Shown here: piece by piece, positions 45,233-53,027 of the stretch | Numbering within the stretch: the stretch's first letter is position 1 | How the letters are laid out: the number at the start of each line of letters is the position of its first letter | NCBI RefSeq assembly: GCF_000800015.1 | Contig: NZ_JUGR01000001.1 | Location: forward strand, 1,426,001-1,490,000 | Source of the DNA: Terriglobus sp. TAA 43 | Lineage (GTDB): Bacteria > Acidobacteriota > Terriglobia > Terriglobales > Acidobacteriaceae | DNA: 64,000 nucleotides | Direction of reading: 5' to 3' | The notes under the pieces: model-generated | Told to the model about the DNA's origin: nothing | The model's database searches: none | What the model saw: the letters and a program-made list of their open reading frames with translations, nothing else | Program-made: the position numbers and the translations under genes

Positions 45233-48200
45233 ACATACCGATTAAGACACCTTCTTGCCTATGCGCCACTCCCGGCTCTGTTTCTTTCAGCCACGATGCT
45301 GCACGCCCAAAACTCAACCGGTGCCATCAGCATCACCGTGTTCGACGCGGGCGGCGCGGCTGTGCCGAATGCTCAGGTAGTAGTCACAGGTACAGACACA
45401 GGCGTGCAACTACGTACGCTCACCACCAACGACCACGGCATCGCGGAAGTTCCACTAGTGCCGCCGGGTAACTACAACGTCAGCATCACGGCGTCGGGCT
45501 TCAAGACGTATCAGCAGCAAGCGGTCAACGTGCAGGTGGGCGCCACCGTCACGTTGCGCCCGGCACTGGAACTTGGTTCAGCCAGCGACGCCGTCACTGT
45601 GACCGCACAGGCGCCACTGATTGAAGACAAGTCGCAGACCGTACAGCAGGTCATTGAGAACAAAGAACTCACCGACATCCCTTTGAACGGCCGCAACTAC
45701 ATCCAGGCGGCGAACTTCATTCCCGGTGTAGTGCCGCAGAACTCAGGCCGTGATAACTCCTTCGTTGCTTATGGCAACGATGGTTTGCAGAACTCGTTCC
45801 TGCTCGATGGCGCACGCAACGTGAACTACATCCGCGGTCTGGATAACGGCCAACGAGACATGGTGCGACCGCCGCTCGATGCACTGCAGGAATTCACCGT
45901 GCAGACATCGAACTATTCTGCCGAATTCGGTGCAGGTGCAGGTGCAATTCTTAACGCCATCACCAAGAGCGGAAGTAACAAATGGCACGGATCTGCCTAC
46001 GACTTCATCCGTAACAAGGTACTGGATGCCCGTCCGTACAATTTCACCACTACGCCTGTAAACAAGCAGCAATTGGTGCAGAACCAGTACGGCGGCAGCT
46101 TTGGCGGACACATCATCAGGGACAAGGTCTTCTTCTTTGGAGCGTATGAAGGCCGTCACACCAAGTCGTCTTCACAAAACAACGGGGCTGTACCCACAGC
46201 ATTGGAACGCTCTGGTGACTTCTCGCAATCGAAGTACATCATCTACGATCCAACAACCACTCGGTTGGTGAATGGCTCGTATGTGCGTACGCCCTTTGCG
46301 GGTAACAAGATTCCGACAGCGCAGTTGAACTCCATGGGACAGCAGCTCGCCGCTCTGTATCCGTTGCCCAATGCCACCAGCGCAACGGATCCATACACCC
46401 ACTACTACACGTCGTTTATTCCCAGTAAGACGGACGTTAAGAACGGTATTGGACGTGTGGACTACACCATCAGCAGCAAGGACAGCATCTTTGCACGCTA
46501 CGGCGAAACGCTGAGCAATACATACACAGGTGTAGGTCTTCCCGGTGCGCAGGATCCTGGCAACAGTCGTGTGGACTCCAAAGGCCTTGGCGCTGGATAT
46601 ACACGCATCATCACGCAATCCTTGCTGAACGAACTACGATTCTCGTGGACCTCACTTGCAGATGATGGATTGGGCACGGTGGCACGCAAGGAATTCATCC
46701 CTGGTCTGCTGGATCCAAACCTTACGGAAGGCTGGCCCACGTTCGCTGTCACCAGCCTTGGCACCATTGGCTCTCAGGCAGTTGGAAACTCGCCACTGCA
46801 CAAGACCTCAGGCGTATGGGACTGGGCAGATAACGTCTCCTGGTCGCACGGTAAGCACCTGACCAAGTTCGGTGGCGAAATGATGTGGATTCGTCCGAAC
46901 ACACAGGCTGCATCCAACGGGCGCGGCGGCCTTGGCTTCACGGGTGCATTTACCCAATCTCCAACAGCACGTTCCACGAGCGGCTACGGTGTGGCCGATC
47001 TGCTGCTGGGCTATGCCAACAGCGTCAACACAGGCACCATTCTGAAAAGCGAAGAGCGTGGCTGGTATTACGGCGGTTATGCCAATGACCAATGGACCAT
47101 TTCACCTAACCTGACCATCAACTACGGCGCTCGTTATGAAATCTTCATGCCGTTCTACGATGTGAACAACGGCGAAGCGAACTTCATCACCGATCCGGAT
47201 AGCCCGCTCTATCTGCAGTACATCAAGGCAGGCATCGATAAGCGTCTTCCCCGCGCGCTGGTTTATGCGGATAAGAACAATATTGCACCACGTGTCGGCT
47301 TTGCCTATCGGGTTCCCAATGTAAAAGACATGACGCTGCGTGGTTCGTTCGGCATGTTCTATTCACAGGATCAGGGTCTTGGTATCACCAGCCGCTTGTC
47401 CACCAATCCGCCTTACAACAACTACGGCGCCATCTCGCAGACCAGCGATCAGCTCAATACCAGCACGTCGTTCCAGCTGTCGCCAACGCAGTCTATTCCG
47501 CGCTCTCCGGCAGTTGATCCGGCAACCTTCACTCTTGATCCTGCCTATACCGGCACCATCACCAGCTGGGTAGAACACATGCAGTACGGCTATGTGTCGC
47601 AGTGGAGTTTGTCTGCTCAGAAGCAGCTTCCATGGGGCTTACTTGCGGAAGTGAATTACGTGGGCAACCATGGCGTTCACCTGTTGGGTCGCTCGAACCT
47701 GAATCAGCCCAAGGTGCTGAACAGCACGTCCGTCGCGTCGCGTCGTCCGTTCCTTGGCTACACTGCGGCCGCAACGCTCAACCAAATTGGCGATTGGAAC
47801 GCCTCGCAGTATGAAGGTCTCTCCACCAAGGTGGAGAAGCGTTTCGCACAGGGTGTCCAGTTCCGTAACTCCATTACCTATGGTCGTACCTTCAGCTTGC
47901 TAAGCCAGGCATTGGACGTCAACGACAATTCAACCGCAGGCGACACGCTACAGGATGCGTACAACCACGCAATCAACTGGGGTCCAGCGGATTTCGACAT
48001 CCCATTCCGCGAAGTGTTGACAGGCATGTTTGCCGCTCCTAGTGGCAGCCACGCCATCTTCAACAGCCGCATCGCATCGGCTGTCCTTGGTGGATGGGCT
48101 GCGTCTCCCGTGTGGGTGTGGCAGTCTGGTCAGCCGCTCACGCCAACGACCAGCTCTGACAACGCCAACTCCGGCGCCACGAACCGTCCGAACCAACTAT

Positions 48201-48529
48201 GCTCCGCCGTTCATACGGCGCCCAACACCCGGCAGCAGTGGTTCAATACAAGTTGCTTTGGGACAAATGCGCTGTACACATACGGCAACGCAGGCAAGGG
48301 ATCCATCCGGTCGCCAGGACAGAATCGTGTGGATCTGAGCCTGCAACGTAACTTCGGCATTCCCAAGTGGGAAGGCGCAAACCTGAACTTCCGTATTGAA
48401 GGGTTCAATGTTCTGAACCATCGCATGTGGGGCAGCCCAAATACCACGCTTGGAAACACGCTATTTGGCCAGATCACCAGCGCACAGGCTATGCGTACTG
48501 TGCAGATTGCAGGACGTATCACCTTCTAA
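45230..48529 (+). CDS. Oar-type TonB-dependent receptor of the sulfatase locus
   Basis: 1099 residues. The signal peptide (YAPLPALFLSATMLHAQ) is followed by a carboxypeptidase-regulatory-like domain (GAISITVFDAGGAAVPNAQV, GNYNVSITASGFKTY), a plug (ITDIPLNGRNYIQAANFIPGV-like segment, AILNAITKSGSNKWHGSAYDF) and a large barrel ending ...VQIAGRITF. It probably recognises or imports the glycan acted on by the adjacent sulfatase. No in-frame start exists upstream of ATG 45230, which makes the unusual ribosome-site arrangement real. A terminator follows. Confidence 0.92.
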   Translation: MTYRLRHLLAYAPLPALFLSATMLHAQNSTGAISITVFDAGGAAVPNAQVVVTGTDTGVQLRTLTTNDHGIAEVPLVPPGNYNVSITASGFKTYQQQAVNVQVGATVTLRPALELGSASDAVTVTAQAPLIEDKSQTVQQVIENKELTDIPLNGRNYIQAANFIPGVVPQNSGRDNSFVAYGNDGLQNSFLLDGARNVNYIRGLDNGQRDMVRPPLDALQEFTVQTSNYSAEFGAGAGAILNAITKSGSNKWHGSAYDFIRNKVLDARPYNFTTTPVNKQQLVQNQYGGSFGGHIIRDKVFFFGAYEGRHTKSSSQNNGAVPTALERSGDFSQSKYIIYDPTTTRLVNGSYVRTPFAGNKIPTAQLNSMGQQLAALYPLPNATSATDPYTHYYTSFIPSKTDVKNGIGRVDYTISSKDSIFARYGETLSNTYTGVGLPGAQDPGNSRVDSKGLGAGYTRIITQSLLNELRFSWTSLADDGLGTVARKEFIPGLLDPNLTEGWPTFAVTSLGTIGSQAVGNSPLHKTSGVWDWADNVSWSHGKHLTKFGGEMMWIRPNTQAASNGRGGLGFTGAFTQSPTARSTSGYGVADLLLGYANSVNTGTILKSEERGWYYGGYANDQWTISPNLTINYGARYEIFMPFYDVNNGEANFITDPDSPLYLQYIKAGIDKRLPRALVYADKNNIAPRVGFAYRVPNVKDMTLRGSFGMFYSQDQGLGITSRLSTNPPYNNYGAISQTSDQLNTSTSFQLSPTQSIPRSPAVDPATFTLDPAYTGTITSWVEHMQYGYVSQWSLSAQKQLPWGLLAEVNYVGNHGVHLLGRSNLNQPKVLNSTSVASRRPFLGYTAAATLNQIGDWNASQYEGLSTKVEKRFAQGVQFRNSITYGRTFSLLSQALDVNDNSTAGDTLQDAYNHAINWGPADFDIPFREVLTGMFAAPSGSHAIFNSRIASAVLGGWAASPVWVWQSGQPLTPTTSSDNANSGATNRPNQLCSAVHTAPNTRQQWFNTSCFGTNALYTYGNAGKGSIRSPGQNRVDLSLQRNFGIPKWEGANLNFRIEGFNVLNHRMWGSPNTTLGNTLFGQITSAQAMRTVQIAGRITF

Positions 48530-48542
48530 TCCATTTACCCCG

Positions 48543-48577
48543 AAGGGCACAGCCGCGTGCTGTGCCCTTTTCCTTTT
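48543..48577 (+). terminator. terminator after the TonB receptor
   Basis: AAGGGCACAGC, loop CGCGT, GCTGTGCCCTT, followed by TTCCTTTT. 14 bases after the receptor stop. It separates the sulfatase-receptor unit from the PPIase-FGE unit, although read-through is possible. Confidence 0.85.
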
Positions 48578-48621
48578 GGACAACAGAGAGCAAAGCACAA
48601 CACGAGAAGTACACTGTTGGC

Positions 48622-49494
48622 ATGGCAGTTCGCGTTAATGGAGAGATCATCAGCGACGAGCGATTTCATCGCGAATTCGTCGAGATTTCCGGTGGCCGTA
48701 CGCCGCAGCAGGTACAGGAACAAGCTCCTATGGAATACCACCGGATGCTGCAGACAGCGGAACGTAACACGCTTCGCGTGGTCCTTCTGCATCAGCTTGC
48801 AGTGTCAGAAGGGATAACTGCCACCGATGAAGAAGCGGGGGAGGAACGCCGCTCTACGTGGGGCAGTGCTGCGAATCAGTCCTGCGGTATTGGTATCACC
48901 GCAGATATGATGTCGCGCCTGATGGTGAAGAAAGCAGAGCAGTATCTAACGCGACATGTACAACGTCCTGACCGTCGCGAAGTGGAATCAGTCTATCGCA
49001 ATAACTCTGCGGCGTTCACACTTCCAGAACGCTGGCTGGTTTCACATATTGTTCAGATCGCCGAGACAGAAGCGGAACGCGTGAGAGCAACCGATGTTTT
49101 GAAACAGGCTGAGAACGAACTCAAACGTGGAAAATCATTCGTTGCGGTTGCTGATCGTTACTCCGATTGCAAAGGCAATGGGGGGTCGCTCGGTTGGATC
49201 AGCCGCGGCATGATGGTCCCCGAATTTGAAGCGCAGGTCTTCGCACTGGAACAACGCAAACTCAGCGACATTTTTGAAACGACATTCGGGCTTCATCTGG
49301 CCATGCTGCATGATTGGAAACCCGCGGGCGTTCAGCCACTGGATGAAGTCAGAACTGACCTTGCCCGACATATTTTTGAAGAGCGCAAGCAGGTGTTGCT
49401 GAATCAGATCACAGAAGACCTGATGCGTCGTGCAGAAATCGAAATGTTGCCGGAACCCGAACGCAGCATCGCTGCTGGGGAGAGAGTGCAATGA
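48622..49494 (+). CDS. parvulin-type peptidyl-prolyl isomerase (NifM/SurA-like), cytoplasmic
   Basis: 290 residues from ATG 48622; the upstream open frame lies within the receptor end. A helical N-terminal region (about 1-130) precedes a parvulin domain (about 134-233): WLVSHIVQIAETEAERVRA, FVAVADRYSDCKGNGGSLGW, MVPEFEAQVFALEQRKLSDIFETTFGLHL. There is no signal peptide, so it differs from periplasmic SurA and resembles NifM-like maturation factors. It overlaps the FGE gene by four bases (ATGA), suggesting it assists folding of FGE or of sulfatase substrates. Confidence 0.88.
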   Translation: MAVRVNGEIISDERFHREFVEISGGRTPQQVQEQAPMEYHRMLQTAERNTLRVVLLHQLAVSEGITATDEEAGEERRSTWGSAANQSCGIGITADMMSRLMVKKAEQYLTRHVQRPDRREVESVYRNNSAAFTLPERWLVSHIVQIAETEAERVRATDVLKQAENELKRGKSFVAVADRYSDCKGNGGSLGWISRGMMVPEFEAQVFALEQRKLSDIFETTFGLHLAMLHDWKPAGVQPLDEVRTDLARHIFEERKQVLLNQITEDLMRRAEIEMLPEPERSIAAGERVQ

Positions 49495-50456
49495 AGAAGA
49501 ATCCGTCTCCCTGCTGTGTTCCGAGCAAACAACACGGCGACCTGTGGCAGGGTTCGCAACAGGATTCATCCTCACGTATCCGCGCTATCAGCGGTAGTAC
49601 AGATGAAATGATCCTCCTGCCCGGTGGACCATTCCTGATGGGTTCCGAGTCAGCAGACACTTTTCCGAATGATGGAGAAGGTCCGGTGCGGCAAGTGACG
49701 GTCGATTCTTTCTGGATGGATCAGTATGCTGTTCGCAATCGCGACTTCATGAAGTTTGTGCAGGACACACAGTACATCACCGAAGCAGAACGCATTGGAT
49801 GGTCCTTTGTCTTTGCAGGTGATCTTCCAGAAGATTCTTCTGCAGTAGATGCACAATCGGTTCACGGAACAGAATGGTGGCGTGTCATCGAAGGCGCCAC
49901 TTGGCTATATCCGGAGGGCCCTGGTTCAAATCTCGCCGACCGCACAGACCACCCGGTCGTACAGGTTTCATGGAATGACGCCGCAGCATACGCCACATGG
50001 GCGGGCAAACGCCTACCGACCGAAGCTGAATGGGAATTCGCTGCGCGCGGAGGACTGGAACAGCAGGCCTACCCTTGGGGTAACGAACTTACACCGGGCG
50101 GAAAACATCTGTGCAACATCTGGCAGGGAGTCTTCCCTGCTTCGAATACGGCAGAGGACGGCTACGCTTCGACCTGCCCTGTGGATGCATTTCCACCTAA
50201 TGGATACGGGCTATTCGGCATCACGGGCAACACATGGGAGTGGATCGCAGACTGGTTTCACCCCACCTATCACCAGCTTGCAACTCGCCACAATCCAATC
50301 GGTCCGCCCCAAGGGACAGCGCGCGTGCTCAAGGGCGGTTCCTATCTGTGTCATCGTTCTTATTGCAATCGCTATCGCGTCGCAGCTCGCAGTTCTAACA
50401 CGCCCGACAGCGCGACGACGAACATCGGCTTCCGTTGCGTTCGCGACGTAGCTTAG
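49491..50456 (+). CDS. formylglycine-generating enzyme (sulfatase-modifying factor)
   Basis: 321 residues, no signal peptide. FGE-sulfatase domain: MILLPGGPFLMGSES, VDSFWMDQYAVRNRDF, HPVVQVSWNDAAAYATWAGKRLPTEAEWE, FGITGNTWEWIADW, and the active-site stretch GGSYLCHRSYCNRYR with both copper-binding/catalytic Cys, then NIGFRCVRDVA. This is a true FGE rather than an EgtB- or PvdO-like relative. It converts Cys of C-x-P/A-x-R to formylglycine in the cytoplasm, and the two sulfatases in this window are candidate substrates. The N-terminus contains C-V-P-S-K, resembling the substrate motif. Confidence 0.95.
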   Translation: MKKNPSPCCVPSKQHGDLWQGSQQDSSSRIRAISGSTDEMILLPGGPFLMGSESADTFPNDGEGPVRQVTVDSFWMDQYAVRNRDFMKFVQDTQYITEAERIGWSFVFAGDLPEDSSAVDAQSVHGTEWWRVIEGATWLYPEGPGSNLADRTDHPVVQVSWNDAAAYATWAGKRLPTEAEWEFAARGGLEQQAYPWGNELTPGGKHLCNIWQGVFPASNTAEDGYASTCPVDAFPPNGYGLFGITGNTWEWIADWFHPTYHQLATRHNPIGPPQGTARVLKGGSYLCHRSYCNRYRVAARSSNTPDSATTNIGFRCVRDVA

Positions 50457-50477
50457 AAAGACTCCGCGATCAAAAGC

Positions 50478-50510
50478 AAATGCGCATGGAGAACACCTCC
50501 ATGCGCATTT
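50478..50510. terminator. bidirectional terminator after FGE
   Basis: AAATGCGCATGGAG, loop AACAC, CTCCATGCGCATTT: perfect 14-bp stem 21 bases after the FGE stop, with A/T-rich ends that serve both the plus-strand FGE unit and the convergent Wzi-like gene. Confidence 0.85.
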
Positions 50511-50569
50511 ACGTTCCTTATTGGATCTATGTTCTTTCAGATGCCTCAGATGGTTTCAGACAGGCGCCC

Positions 50570-52348
50570 TTACTTTGCCTTTCCAATCCTGCGCAACACT
50601 GAGTTCTGCGGCGTCCACATCACTTGTATCCAGCCACTGCCGTTCTGTTGTGCCGTCGGCTGCAATACCGGAAGCAGCCATCGCTCGTACTGAACAAAGG
50701 CCTTGATGGTCCACTCTCTGCCAATGCCCGCCGTCACATTCCCGAAAACGTCCGAGACCGTACTCCCACCCGGGAGCATGTTTCCTCCCTTGGTTTGGCG
50801 GAAACCCCCACCAAAGGTGGTGTTCGCCGACTTCCAATACGTCACGCGACCTTCGATCGCCCTCGCATCACGACCAACCGCGTTCCCAAGCATGAAGCCT
50901 TTATTCGTGTTGCCATCTCTGTACTGATTGTTGGAAAAATTCCGAACTCGCCCTTCGTCCTCGCTTAACTCTTCAGAGCTGGCCATTTCTACCCGAAGAT
51001 CCGTATGCGGAATCAAAGGTAAGCGAGAGAAATATATACCCGGACTCCACACCGCCCGCCTGGGCGCATTGAGCGGACTCACATCATCATCAGAGTAGGA
51101 ATCGCTGTAAATGGTCACATATTTGCGCAGCCCCGGAACATGCAGCCGGAAATCAAACCCCGCCTTGCGGTCTCCTGGATCGGCACGATCTCCGTACGCG
51201 AAATTTGTCCCGGTAGAAGCATGGCTCGTGAGATTTCGCCAAAGGCTTCCGACTGTCATCGGGTGTCCCACCCCCCACAAGATCGACCATCGGGTGAAGC
51301 CTAGTTCAAGAGTGTCAAAGAAAGTGAACTCAGCTTTCTGTCCGTTGTAATAGGGCCGCGCAGGGAAATGATGGCCAGATAACTTTCCGAAATTAAGGTC
51401 GAAGCGATAGGTTACATGTCCATCAGTGAACGGGATGGAATGTGGACGTGTGGACAACAATCGCAGGTTGTAAGTGGGTTCCGCATTGATTGAAAACGAC
51501 AGAGGCCCCATATTCGTGGGTCCCCAATAGATAACCTGCTTGCCAAAGGAAAGCTGTGTCCCGGCAAACCCCAGTCCGGCGTACAGCTCAATCGGACGCT
51601 GGCGCACACCTGCCGGAGTATTCGGGGTCACAGGAGCATAACCCGGAATTTTAGTAGTTTCATCCAGATAGTTAATCAGACTGGAAAGTTGTGGTGTCGT
51701 GCCTTGAATCGTTGGATACTGCTGCAACTCCTGCCGAGCATAAAAAAAGAACCGGCTACGGTTGGCGCGCACGGAATAGCCAAGAATCGCACTGTTACCA
51801 CGACCAAGCGGCCTTCCATAATCGTTCCACCAGGTCTGTCCAAAATGGTAACCATCCGTCAGCGCTGGTCCAGCAATGGTTCCTTCACGGAAGTAGATCG
51901 ATTCAACGGCTGCTTCCGGCGTATCCGAGGGCAGATTGAACTCCCGTAGAAGGTCCGAGAGCAGACGTTCGACTTCACCGTCCGCATGTCCTGCGACCTC
52001 GCCCTTTAAATAAAGGTCGCGCGCTTCAAGGAGTTGCCGCAGGCATTCCTTACGCGTCCACGGGCGTATCGTGACACTCTGTGAACCGATGAAGCCTAGG
52101 TTGGCAAGACGATCCAGGGCCGGATATACCCAACTATCCATGGGAACATTCACTGATCCAAAACGATCAGTTTTTGACGATTCCTCATCGGCCGAGGATG
52201 GAGTAACAGCGATCTTGCTGGTTTCCTGTCCCCAGGTGCGGACCATCGGTGTCATGATGAGGCCCAGACTGAAAAGCCCCGTGACTCGCCGCATCACTGT
52301 CTTTTTGGGAAGAAGTCCCGTTGCATTGCGCGTCTTATTTAAGCTCAC
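50570..52348 (-). CDS. capsule assembly Wzi-family outer membrane protein
   Basis: 592 residues. The signal region (MRRVTGLFSLGLIMTPMVRTWGQ) is followed by a helical N-terminal segment beginning VPMDSWVYPALDRLANLGF, typical of Acidobacterial Wzi-like proteins. The beta-barrel contains RSRFFFYARQELQQYP, SFGKQVIYWGPTNMGPLSFS and LELGFTRWSILWGVGHPM. Wzi anchors capsular polysaccharide at the outer membrane. No other capsule genes are nearby. An internal ATG (near 52294) would shorten the n-region. Confidence 0.85.
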   Translation of the reverse strand: MSLNKTRNATGLLPKKTVMRRVTGLFSLGLIMTPMVRTWGQETSKIAVTPSSADEESSKTDRFGSVNVPMDSWVYPALDRLANLGFIGSQSVTIRPWTRKECLRQLLEARDLYLKGEVAGHADGEVERLLSDLLREFNLPSDTPEAAVESIYFREGTIAGPALTDGYHFGQTWWNDYGRPLGRGNSAILGYSVRANRSRFFFYARQELQQYPTIQGTTPQLSSLINYLDETTKIPGYAPVTPNTPAGVRQRPIELYAGLGFAGTQLSFGKQVIYWGPTNMGPLSFSINAEPTYNLRLLSTRPHSIPFTDGHVTYRFDLNFGKLSGHHFPARPYYNGQKAEFTFFDTLELGFTRWSILWGVGHPMTVGSLWRNLTSHASTGTNFAYGDRADPGDRKAGFDFRLHVPGLRKYVTIYSDSYSDDDVSPLNAPRRAVWSPGIYFSRLPLIPHTDLRVEMASSEELSEDEGRVRNFSNNQYRDGNTNKGFMLGNAVGRDARAIEGRVTYWKSANTTFGGGFRQTKGGNMLPGGSTVSDVFGNVTAGIGREWTIKAFVQYERWLLPVLQPTAQQNGSGWIQVMWTPQNSVLRRIGKAK

Positions 52349-52630
52349 GTTTTTCCCTGTGACGCCTATGCCAGCGCGCCGCCGACTGGTTTTTGAAAGG
52401 TTTATCCGCCGGCAAACGCACGTGAGGCACGGGGAAAGATCTTGGTAGGGTCGGAGGGTCGCCCTGGCTGTATTTTAGCGGTCATTCTGATTTCCAGGCG
52501 AAAAACATCGAACCTGGTGGGACAAACTGTCGTGTTCTGAACCTATGAAATCAGACATCTAGACATCCGACACACATCGTACGAAGATTTTCGTTGACAA
52601 CTACGAAGACCTTCGGATATGTTCCTCCTC
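52349..52630. other. divergent intergenic region, wzi-like / blaI-like
   Basis: 282 bp. The right third contains the BlaI-type promoter with two operator dyads. No gene or RNA was recognised in the remainder. Confidence 0.4.
52581..52623 (+). promoter_or_regulatory. BlaI-type promoter with two tandem operator dyads
   Basis: Dyad 1 is ACGAAGATTTTCGT (52581-52594) and dyad 2 ACGAAGACCTTCGG (52603-52616), 22 bp apart centre to centre, two helical turns. TTGACA (52594-52599) and TATGTT (52618-52623, 18-bp spacing) form a promoter. Dyad 1 abuts the -35 and dyad 2 lies in the spacer, ideal for repression. Transcription would start at or next to ATG 52631, predicting a leaderless transcript. Confidence 0.7.
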
Positions 52631-53014
52631 ATGAAGATGACCAAGCAAGTTCCGAAGCCGACAGAGGGTGAGCTTGAGCTCCTGACCATACTTTGGGAGC
52701 GAGGCGACGCTACCGTTCGCGACGTATTTGAAACCGTGAATGAACGGCGTCCCGTGGTGTACACGGGAGTGCAAAAACTTATGCAGATCATGCTGGACAA
52801 AGGCCTGGTTGAGCGCGACGTCACGGAACGTGCGCACGTTTATCGAGCTGCCATCGCAAAGGAAGATACAGAGCGCCGTTTCATGCGCGAGTTAAGCGAC
52901 AGGTTCTTCTCAGGTTCAGCAGCGCAGTTGGCACTGCGGGCGCTGGAGATGGAGCCCGCCAGCGAAGAAGATCTTCGCGAGATCCGCAGTCTCATTGCAA
53001 AGAAACTGTCTTGA
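52631..53014 (+). CDS. BlaI/MecI-family repressor
   Basis: 127 residues from ATG 52631. An upstream ATG at 52619 lies inside the predicted -10 and is unlikely; ATG 52637 is possible. Winged helix: KPTEGELELLTILWERGDATVRDVFE, RPVVYTGVQKLMQIMLDKGLVERD, then the dimerisation helices (FFSGSAAQLALRALEME). The family represses target genes until cleaved after activation of the cognate BlaR1-type protease, encoded 13 bp downstream. Confidence 0.93.
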   Translation: MKMTKQVPKPTEGELELLTILWERGDATVRDVFETVNERRPVVYTGVQKLMQIMLDKGLVERDVTERAHVYRAAIAKEDTERRFMRELSDRFFSGSAAQLALRALEMEPASEEDLREIRSLIAKKLS

Positions 53015-53027
53015 AAGGAGCTAAGAG

